From Primulina eburnea (lineage: Eukaryota > Streptophyta > Magnoliopsida > Lamiales > Gesneriaceae), in NCBI RefSeq assembly GCF_022965805.1, contig NC_133101.1, positions 49,866,342 through 49,930,341 of the forward strand: 64,000 nt of DNA, in the 5' to 3' direction. The notes under the pieces were generated by a model. It did no database searches and was not told the DNA's origin. It worked only from the letters and a program-made list of their open reading frames with translations. The translations under genes were made by a program, and so were the position numbers. Positions 1-9,100 of the stretch are shown here, one piece after another. Every line of letters starts with the position of its first letter. The stretch's first letter is position 1.

Positions 1-463
1 ATTTTAATTTAAGCATTAACATGTTAATAGTTTTATATTGTTAAAAATTTTGTTCATTGGAAAAAAAAATTAAAAATACTCATCAAATTCGAAAAAAATA
101 ATACTGTTTTCACATGTAAAAATTTAATATAGTAATTTTTAATTGTAAAATTATGGAGGAAAATTGAAGGAAACAAAAGATAAAAAGAGGGTGAAAAAAG
201 TGAAAAAACAAAAAGCAAAATAAAAAAAATTCAATGTGTGCACAGCATCAGTAGGTGATCCGTGTCCGTTTTTCATGGTATGCGTTTTTTGAAAATTAGC
301 ATTGCTCAGAGTGATTTGGAGTATGATTTTAATCTTAAGAATTGTCAAAAACTTCCGATGTTTTTACGTGGATTGCAGGTCCTTCGAACTTACAGTGGAG
401 TAGTATCTTATTGGAAGGAATGGCTAAGATTTGATCACACATGATTTTTCACGTGGGTGTCAC
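1..463. other. AT-rich flank, no gene seen
   Basis: No convincing coding region, RNA gene or repeat end is visible. The last 8 bases (456-463, GGTGTCAC) are the left target-site duplication of the hAT-like element that follows. Short open frames here have no recognisable motifs. Confidence 0.6.
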
Positions 464-482
464 TAGAAGTGAGCATAGTTTG

Positions 483-1104
483 TGATGAGATCCGTTGGAA
501 AGGGGTGAGCCGGGTAAGGAGCTCCAATCGGATCAAATCAACAATTTATAATGTTTTGGGAATTTTGAACGAAGACAATGGCTTGAATGACACCTGCAAA
601 CAATGAAAAGAACTCGTGAATGGGCGCCGGAGGGGTTTCCGACGTAGCCACTCCGATGATAAAGTCAGAAGTTTTTTTGATGATGAACTTCGAACAATAT
701 TTGAGGAGAAATACGTAGAGTGCTTAAAGTTCAAATGTTTTTCAGGATCATTTAATGATATTAATACCTGCTATTTATAGGTGAGGAATGGGTAGTTACC
801 TTGATTCCTGCGTCACCTATTAAGTCGGTTTACCATACTAGCTTCTGATGACTTCTCGGACACTCCAAGCCCAAATTGTTCTGACAGATGGGATGGCCTG
901 TAATGATTGCACTCGAGTGTGGTGCACTTATCGAGATGGTGCTATTCTCGAGATTGCCCAAGTGGTTATGCAACCGGGAAACTTACCAGGAAAGATGAGA
1001 AGGACCCGGTCCACTTTATGAGGACCCGGGCTAATAACTGAAAACTTCAACCGGTCGGGTAGACTTACCTGGACGCTCCTACCCGGATCCTAATGGGGGT
1101 ATCA
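483..1104 (-). repeat. 3' LTR of element A
   Basis: 622 bp. Read on the minus strand it starts TGATACCCCC and ends TCTCATCA, so it has TG...CA ends. It matches 11410-12031 except for three single-base changes: one near the start of the plus-strand copy, one in its middle, and one in the run before the final 85 bases. Confidence 0.95.
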
Positions 1105-1117
1105 CCACCCATCCCTA
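1105..1117 (-). other. Polypurine tract of element A
   Basis: On the minus strand, TAGGGATGGGTGG directly precedes the 3' LTR. This is the expected place and composition for the plus-strand primer of reverse transcription. Confidence 0.75.
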
Positions 1118-1470
1118 AAATAGTCGGGCTAGAGCTTGACTCGCTGTCCCGATTCAATCCTTCCTGTTTACTCTTGGATGGTCATGGCGAATAAATACGA
1201 AGCGAAGGAATTCCATCTAAGTGCCTTACATCCCATACTTCGAATTCCTCAATATCTGCCAATTACTATTTCCAAGGAAATCAATCAAACACATCATTAC
1301 TCATGCATGAGTAAGGATACCGCCGAAAAATCTCTTCATATGCTGAGGTAATGATGAGCCTGCTCCCTCGATATCCATACATGTCTTTTCATCTGTTGGC
1401 CCATTTTCCCAGACTTTTCTGATCGTTCGATTGGATTCAAATCCACGGTAGAGATTGATTACCGTTCGTT

Positions 1471-1478
1471 TATATAAT
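1471..1478 (+). promoter_or_regulatory. TATA box candidate for antisense gene 1 of element A
   Basis: TATATAAT lies 55 bases upstream of the ATG at 1534. The geometry fits a plant RNA polymerase II core promoter with a short leader. It is on the strand opposite to the element's own transcription. Confidence 0.5.
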
Positions 1479-1533
1479 GGGTTGCTTGCTTCCTTTTTTA
1501 GCCCATCCAGTAATTCTATTTTCAAAGCATACA

Positions 1534-1959
1534 ATGGCAGGTCCCAGCAGTTCCAAAGCTCCTGATATGGCGGAAGAGTTTATGCAAACCGCTTTTGCAA
1601 AGAGCAAGTCTGAACTGGAAGATAAGGTCTTCCATCAAATCCTTCATTACTGGAGGGAACTACAAGGGCTCGAGCTTATACATGAGTGGGAGGAGGCTAT
1701 CACTCCTCAACTGGTGGCTAAACTGGCCAAATATCGGGAACGCTTGCAGATTCCTGATTAGGAAAATCTCTTTGAAGACCGCTACATCCTTCAACTTATG
1801 CTTTACAAGGAGAGGAGGATCCTGCATAAGCTTCTCTCCTCGGATGGCTTTGCCAAGGCGTTTACCGGTAGCTCGGTGAAGACCCTGCTCGCTGCATGGA
1901 TGAAATCGGTTGAAAAGGAGTTTTGTAATGTAGCGGGTAGACCCTTCCCGAATGAATAA
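1534..1959 (+). pseudogene. Antisense small gene 1 of element A, with an in-frame amber codon
   Basis: This is a 142-codon frame from ATG 1534 to TAA 1957-1959, broken by a TAG at 1759-1761 after residue 75. Beyond the stop the same frame continues for 65 residues without another interruption. The predicted protein is charged and mostly helical; no named family was recognised. The C-terminal half resembles the neighbouring antisense protein at 2426-2845. Shared features are a KYRxxL start, a leucine/methionine-rich stretch, ML-K-E, and KLL-S near the same spacing, so the two look like diverged tandem copies. The stop may be a recent inactivation, or the shorter 75-aa product may be made. Confidence 0.55.
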
Positions 1960-2382
1960 AATCTTGTCCTATTTTATTCCCCTTGCTTGCACTTTAATAC
2001 TATTATTATTATTTTCTCAACTAATAATCAATTCTTAAAAACGAAATCTAAAAACCCTCCAGATATAAGATAGGGTATTCCAGCCTCGAGTTCTTAGGTG
2101 ATAAAATACCGGGCTCGGGATACCCGGGTAATAAAACAAAATGCCATAGTAAAATAGCTTTCCACATGGAAACGCTCGCATGGGGAGGATATACCCACAC
2201 CTCCTAGGTTATGATGATGCCGTGACCTCGATAATTGAAACCACCTTTTTGACTACCCGGAACAATTTACGAGGCATACCCTAATCATCCACGTGTGTGA
2301 ATTCAATAATGGGTATTTAATGCTGGAAACACTTCAACTGGTCGTGACCCTTTAACTTCTTTTATCCTCTGCATCACGCATC

Positions 2383-2390
2383 TATAAATA
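2383..2390 (+). promoter_or_regulatory. TATA box candidate for antisense gene 2 of element A
   Basis: A consensus TATAAATA lies 35 bases before the ATG at 2426, leaving only a very short leader. It is on the strand opposite to gag-pol, which suggests that this gene is transcribed independently of the LTR promoter. Confidence 0.6.
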
Positions 2391-2425
2391 AGATAGTAAC
2401 TTTATAGGGGAATCACCCATTCAAT

Positions 2426-2845
2426 ATGTCTAGCTCCAGCGATTGTAGTAGTGCGGTCTCCTCCCTTGGTGAGTATAGCCAAATACCTGTGGCACTGCGT
2501 CCTTATGTGAAGACTCTGAAAAGGACAATCAAAGAATATATCGAAGTGAAGGTCATGTCCACCTGGTACAAGATACATGACATTAACATTACACACCAAA
2601 ATGGCCTAGCCCTTAATCGCGCACAAAGGGCAGTAGCAAGAAAATACAGGCGAGAGCTGGGAGTAGCTCGAGTTGTAGACTTAGCCACCGATCAGGTGCT
2701 ACTGCGTGCAATGCTCTGGAAAGAATGGCACCAGCTGAACAAACTACTAGCTTCTGAGCCATTCACTCCTCTCGTTATCCAGGAAATGACCGACTGGATG
2801 AATGAATGGAAGAACGATGTGGCCTCGAAAATGGCCCAGATGTAA
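2426..2845 (+). CDS. Antisense small protein 2 of element A (139 aa, unknown function)
   Basis: An intact 139-aa frame with a serine-rich start (first 15 residues) followed by mainly helical, basic and tryptophan-containing sequence. There is no signal peptide, membrane segment or recognised catalytic motif. Its C-terminal half resembles the broken antisense frame at 1534-1959 (KYR, ML-KE and KLL-S motifs in the same order), and the two have nearly the same full length (141 and 139 codons). It lies antisense in the hypervariable region between pol and the 3' LTR, where Tat-lineage elements carry extra ORFs. A role in transposition or regulation is only inference. Confidence 0.65.
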   Translation: MSSSSDCSSAVSSLGEYSQIPVALRPYVKTLKRTIKEYIEVKVMSTWYKIHDINITHQNGLALNRAQRAVARKYRRELGVARVVDLATDQVLLRAMLWKEWHQLNKLLASEPFTPLVIQEMTDWMNEWKNDVASKMAQM

Positions 2846-3000
2846 TATGTACCTTTAAATATAATATTTCTAGTTCATATTTGTCTTTTCTTCTATTACA
2901 AGAACTTATCTGTCAAACCGAGGTGGTTCGATTTAGCTTCTTTTTGCGTTACAAAATTCACGCCCGAAAATCTAAAACTTCCCGAACTAAAAAATAACGA

Positions 3001-3160
3001 ACACCCGGGGCCTCAAAACCCTCCCGGGCTGGGAAATAACTATCCGGGGCCTAAAACCCTCCCGGACTAAGAAATAAACACCCGGGGCCTCAAACCCTCC
3101 CGGGATAAGAAATAAACACCCGGGGCCTCAAACCCTCCCGGGATAAGAAATAAACACCCG
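3001..3160. repeat. Short GC-rich tandem repeat in element A
   Basis: Four units of 37-40 bp plus a 7-bp partial unit (3001, 3041, 3078, 3116, 3154). Each contains CCGGGGCCT, an AAACCCTCCCGG segment and a GAAATAA tail. The array lies between the small antisense gene and the spliced antisense gene, in the variable region of Tat elements known to seed satellite repeats. Confidence 0.85.
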
Positions 3161-3538
3161 CGTCTTGGGATAATCCCAAGGGGTGTCATGGTGCCACGCG
3201 CCCTTTTACTCGACGATCACAAACATTTCGTACTTCGAGAAGTCCATAAATCTGACAATAATCATGGCGTGTGTCCCTTCACCTATCCTCGCGGATTTCG
3301 AGGTTTATTTCACCCCTTCGATCTACTTTTAATCAACGATGCAGATCAATTTTCTCTCGTATAAATTATAACCGCCTCTTCCTGGAGAATCATTTTCAAA
3401 TTCGAAACTCCGGCGAAGCCCTTGCAAAAAATCCTCTCAAAGCTTTTCTACGAAGTTTCTCTCGTCTCCGGTGCGCCTCTAATACTGCCAGTTTCCCCGA
3501 CCACCTGTCTTCAAAGTTTGTAAGTCTTTCTTCATAAA

Positions 3539-5757
3539 ATGTCTAACTCTACTTCTTCTACTTCTGGGGCCAATGCGCGAGGTTCGCCTAGTGTCGAATC
3601 TGCTGCACTTCGCTCCGATGCTTCTCCATCTCCTTCACCCCGTCGCTTTATTACCCAACCCGCTAAGAAACTAACAGTCCTTTCAACCAGACCCTCTTCT
3701 TCTAAACCCTCCCTTCCAAGACACTCCCGAGCTCTTGCCCAAAAGAAGGGTAAGGGTAAAGCTCGGGTCGCGGGCCCTCCTCCTGCCGAGGCCCCGGGAG
3801 TTCCCTGGTTCTCCTCTTTGAGCAGCACCCTGCGCTCAGGGGCGGATGGGGAACTTAGGACTTTGAGTCACATTCCCTCCGCTCTATCTATTTTGATACC
3901 CGGGCCTTCTGATAGAGCCAACAACCCCCCTCCCGGGTATACCACTTTTTTCCGAGACCAAATTAAGAATGGTCTACGATTTCCTGTTCATCCTTTCTTT
4001 ATCGCAGTCGCCAAATTTTTTGGTGTACCAATTAACCAATTTCACCCCAATTCCTTTAGAATAATGGCTGCCACCTTCGTTCTTTTCCGTATGAACGATT
4101 TTCTCATTACTCCTCTCATCCTTCATTACTATTTCTCTTGTCGGCTCGGGGATAATGCCTTTTCCCTGACTGCCCGGCACAATACTCGCTTCCTTGATGA
4201 TATACCTTCTTCTCAAAAAGGGTGGAAAGGAAGATACTTCTTTATTCAACTCCCGGAGGATCTTCCCTGCTTGACCGGCTTTCTCCCCTCTCTGCCTACA
4301 CAACCTTCCCTCCCCGGCACTTACAAATTCGAAGAACCCTTCCTTATCAGTCAAGATTTGGTAGAGGGACATAAATATTCATCCTCCACCCTTATCTCGG
4401 ATGAAAATTTGACTACCTACGGGTTGAGTCCCCAGCCTGAGGATCTCGAAGACCACATTATTGATGAGGTGGCGGGCTCGGGCTCTCAACCCGGTAATTC
4501 AACCTTTTACCCTGTTGCTCTTCCTCCTTGATTTTTTTTTTTTTCACTATTTCTTCTCCATGCAGATAATTCCGAGATGCAGGCTGCTTTTGCTAAAAGA
4601 AGGGCGGCTGAGAAAAATGCCCAAGAGAAGGAACTTGCAGCTCGTCGCGTAGCTGTTGAAGTGGAAAAGAAACGAGCGGCCGAGAATGTGTCTCAGGGAG
4701 TTGAAATTGCCCGGGAAGATCTTCCTCAGGAGGACACCCCTCGGGGGATGGCTGAGACTTCAGAAGAAACTGAAGATCTTATTCCTCTAAGCCAGAGGAA
4801 AAGAAAAGCGGTGGCAGAGCCCGAGCTGGTGGTTCTGGAAGGCCCTTCTGAGGGTGACCCCTGTACCTCTCCACCTGCACAACCTCGTCCTCCCCCCCAA
4901 ACTACTGGGGATTCATCCTCCGAGCTCCCTTCCAACAATATTTTTTTCGAGGGAGCTACGGTCAGTGGTGCTAAACGCTTCAAGCAGATGCTCAGTCCTA
5001 CTGAAGCAATATTCTTGAAGAGCATCCCTGCCCCTAACAGATTTTTGGAAGGATCAAACCGGCTTCTCTCGGTAAGCTCTTCACCTTACGGCTTAATACT
5101 GATACCGACCCATTTCTCCTGATTTTTGTCTTTGTCCAGGCGGCTCATATGATGGTCTCGGCCTTTGAAGAAGTGGCAGCAGTGGCCACCAGGACGAACA
5201 GGCAGGCTCGGGCGTCTCAAGAAGTTCATGACCAGCTCCGAGGGGAGATCGCCCGGGCCGAGAAGCTGCACGAGGAGAAAGTTGTCGGGCTCCTGGCCTC
5301 TTTGGAAAGAGCCAATCAACAATTGGCTTCAACTCAGCGTGCTCGGGATGAGAGTTTTGCTCGAGAAGAAGCCTCTCAAAGACAAATTGCTTTTCTGGAA
5401 TCCCGAGCTCGATTCCTTGAAGAAGAAGCCACTCTTCAACAACACCGGGTTGTGGCTGCTGAAGATAAACTCAAGCTTTTCCAACTCACTCATGAGGAAT
5501 GGAAGACTGTCTTCCTCCAATCCTCGGATTTCCAAGCGGCGGTTGAAGATAGATCGTACAACTACTTCAAAGTTGGCTTTGCGAAATGCCGGGAGCAATT
5601 TGAGGAGGAGGACTTGATTCCGGCAAACAAGGAGGGCTTTCCTGACATAGATCGAGCCATTGACTCTCTTCCCAAAGATGATGCCGATGCCGATAAGGAG
5701 ACCGAAAAGGCTCCTGAGAATACCGGGGAGGAGTCTACTGCAGTATTTCTAGTTTAG
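3539..5757 (+). CDS. Antisense three-exon gene of element A, Transposase_28-like with coiled coil
   Basis: Exons 3539-4493, 4566-5071 and 5140-5757 join in frame to give 692 aa. The introns are 72 and 68 bp with GT-AG ends (donors GGTAATT and GGTAAGC, acceptors TGCAG and TCCAG). Unspliced, the frames stop inside each intron. The N-terminus is serine/proline-rich and basic. Around residues 145-185 a block with RFPVHPFF, FFGVPINQFHPNSFR and a hydrophobic helix matches the plant family Pfam calls Transposase_28, putative gypsy-type transposon protein. Residues about 350-420 are acidic and charged, and exon 3 encodes a long coiled coil (glutamate/glutamine/arginine heptads) with an acidic tail. 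It runs tail to tail with gag-pol (383-bp gap). The family is common in plant genomes but has no proven activity. Confidence 0.75.
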
Positions 5758-6140
5758 GATTGTTTTTTTAGGTTTCCATATCTCCTCGTGTGATTCTTGC
5801 CCTCGGGCTCTGGTCACAAGAATTATTTTTCCTTGTGCAATATCTTAATTTCTAGCGAACCAAATATTTTATATTCGATAGGAAAGTAAAGAAAGCGAAC
5901 CTTGCCAAATACGGAGTTTTGAGCCCGGGTGTGAATCCTTGGGCTTTTTAGAACCAAGGTGCAGAGCATTAGGCCGGGGAGCATGTCCCGGGACTTGGGA
6001 ATGGTCGAGGTGTGTGGCCCCGAGCCAGGGTGTAGTGCCCTGGGCTTTTGTTTCTTCCCGGAATGTGAGAGATGAGAATACAACATTTCTGAGAAAAACA
6101 AATCTTTCATTTTCATCTTTTGGCAAATAGATTACATCTG
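5758..6140. other. Spacer between convergent genes of element A
   Basis: 383 bp between the end of the antisense coiled-coil gene and the gag-pol stop codon. It contains CCCGGG-rich stretches like the rest of the element. No gene or clear terminator is visible. Confidence 0.5.
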
Positions 6141-9100
6141 TCAAGTATAATATTGCTTTAAATTAAATACATTCCAGGGTCTTTTGAGAGGGCGTCCTTG
6201 TGCATCCTCTAGATAAAAAGATCCGGAGCTGACTCTCCGAGTGATTTTGTAAGGCCCTTCCCATTTTGCCTCTAATTTTCCCACTTCTCCCGCTGGATTG
6301 GCCTTTTTCATGACTAAATCTCCAATTTGAAAATCTCGAATTCGGACCTTCTTATTGTAAGATTTCATCACTCGACTTCTGTATGCTTCCATGAGTATAA
6401 ATGCCCGGTCTCTTTTTTCCTCGACTAAATCCAACTCCCTGGCTCTGCTTTCATTATTATCACGTGGGTAAGATTCTACCCGAGGAGAAGTCTCTCCAAT
6501 CTCAACTGGGAGAACTGCTTCCGAGCCGTATACGAGGCTGAAAGGGGTTTCCTGAGTCGGTACCCGCGGAGTAGTTCTGTAGGCCCAAAGAACACTGGGT
6601 AATTCTTCAACCCAATCCTTCCCCTTACCCTGAAGTCTCGTCTTCAACGCCTGTACAATGATCCTATTGACAACTTCTGTTTGACCATTTGCCTGAGGAT
6701 AAGCCACAGAGGTGAAGGATTGAGTGATCTTCATTTCTTGGCACCAAGAAACAATTCCTTTGCCTTGGAATTGTCTGCCATTATCTGAGATTAATCTCCG
6801 GGGCACTCCAAATCGGCATACAATATTTTTCCACAAGAATTTCAATACCTCCGTTTCAGTAATTCTGGCCAAAGGTTCAGCTTCCACCCATTTGGAAAAA
6901 TAATCGACTGCTACTAATAAGAATTTCTTCTGAGCTCGGGCAAGCGGGAAAGGACCTACAATGTCCATGCCCCATTGATCAAAAGGGCAGGATGCCCAAA
7001 TAGGCTTCATAAGAGCAGCCGGGCTGTGTTTGAAATTTGCATGATGCTGACAGCCTTCGCAGGTTTGAACCACCCGAGCTGCGTCTTGACCCAGGGTTGG
7101 CCACCAAAATCCTACGAGCATGGTTTTTCGGGCTAGAGACATTCCTCCGAGGTGCTCCGCGCAACATCCTTCATGAATTTCCCGTAGTACATAATCTACC
7201 TCCTTTTTAGGCAAGCATTTTAAAAGAGGCCCCTGAAATGATCTTTTATACAAGATTGCGTTTAAGAGAACAAACCTGGGAGCTTGTCTCTTAATTTTCC
7301 GAGCTTGCCCTCTGTCCTCGGGTAGTACACCTTTTTCAATAAATCTGATTAAGGGCGTCATCCAGGATTTTTCGGGCTCGGGTATCCCTTCCTCGTCAGT
7401 CGAGAGGATCAAGCGGGAGACATGCAATACCTCCCGGGTGCTTACTTCACTTAGGGATGCTGCCATTTTTGCTAGAATATCTGCTTCGTCGTTTTCTTCT
7501 CGGGGGATTTGTTCAATACTCCAATCCGAAAAGCCTTCTGCTCGAGCTCTGATAAGCTGTAGATATTTCAGCATCCTATCATCTTTAGCTTCATACTCAC
7601 CCTTTATCTGTTGTGTTATAAGTTGTGAATCGGAATATATAATTATCCGGGAAGCCCCCACTTCCCGAGCAGCTCGTATTCCAGCTAGCACAGCCTCATA
7701 CTCGGCCTCATTATTAGTTACTCGGGAATCAATCCTTATTGCCAATTTGATTTTTTCTCCCGGGGGGGATATCATTACGACTCCTACTCCACATCCCGCA
7801 AGGCTAGACGCCCCATCCACAAAGACTCTCCACACTTCCTCTCTACTGGGCTGGACCATCTCAGATAAAAAGTCTGATAAAGCTTGTGCTTTGATAGCCA
7901 TTCGTGGTTTGTACTCGATATCGTACTCCCCCAATTCCACCGTCCACTTAATCATTCGCCCGGATACCTCAGCATGAGTCATGATTCTACCAAGAGGGCT
8001 GTTGGTAAGAACTACTATTTGATGCGATAAGAAGTAAGGTCTTAGCTTCCGAGCAGTCACGATCAAAGCCAATGCAATCTTTTCTACCTCGGTATACCGG
8101 AGCTCGGGCCCTCTTAGAGCGTGGCTAACATAATAGACAGGCTTCTGATCAGAGCCTTCTTCTTTGATTAACACCAAACTGACAGCATGCTCTGTAGAGG
8201 ATAAATACAAGAATAATCGCTCCCCGGGCTCGGGTTTTACTAATACCGGGAGTTCTGCAAGGTGGGCTTTCAAATCCTGGAAGGCTTGTTCGCATTTATC
8301 GTTCCATCCGAAGTGCTGGGCCTTTCTCAAGACTTGAAAGAAAGGATAACTTCTGTGTGCTGAACGGGATATGAATCGAGAAAGGGAAGCAATCCTTCCC
8401 GTCAACTTTTGCACCTCTTTTACAGACTGGGGAGAGGGCATACATAAGACAGACTTCACCTTCTCCGGATTTACCTCAATTCCCCGATCTGTAACCATGA
8501 ATCCCAAAAATTTGCCACTTTTTACGCCAAAAATGCATTTGGCCGGGTTAAGCTTGATCCCATGTTGCATGAGGGTGGCAAAAGTTTCCTGTAGATCATC
8601 AATAAAAGTAGTGACTTCCCGGGTCTTGCTTAAGATATCATCCACATAGACTTCCACGTTCCGCCCCAGCTGCTTCTCGAATACTTTGTCCATAAGACGC
8701 TGATAGGTAACCCCTGCATTCTTCAACCCGAAAGGCATTACAATATAACAAAATGTACCTCCCGAGGTGACGAAGCTAGCTTTATCTTGATCTTTTTTGG
8801 CCAAGGGGATCTGATGATACCCCTGGTATGCATCCATAAAGCTCAGCAGCTCATAACCCGAGGTGGAATCTACCAGCTGGTCAATCCGGGGCAGCGGATA
8901 ATGATCTTTGGGGCATGCTTTGTTTAGATCGCGGAAGTCTACGCACATGCGCCATTTGCCAGTGGATTTAGGTACTAAAACCACGTTGGAAAGCCAGGTA
9001 GGGAATTGAATTTCCCGAATATGCCCCGCCTTCAGGAGCTCCTTTACTTGCTCTGATATGACTTTGTCCTTTTTAGGACCAAAGTGCCTCTTTTTCTGCT

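Noticed and set aside
1136..1351. Short frames between the polypurine tract and the first antisense gene of element A
   Set aside because: No start context, promoter or conserved motif; probably spacer.
7438..7977. 179-codon plus-strand frame within gag-pol of element A
   Set aside because: It is the shadow of the conserved RNase H region on the other strand, without a promoter or motif.
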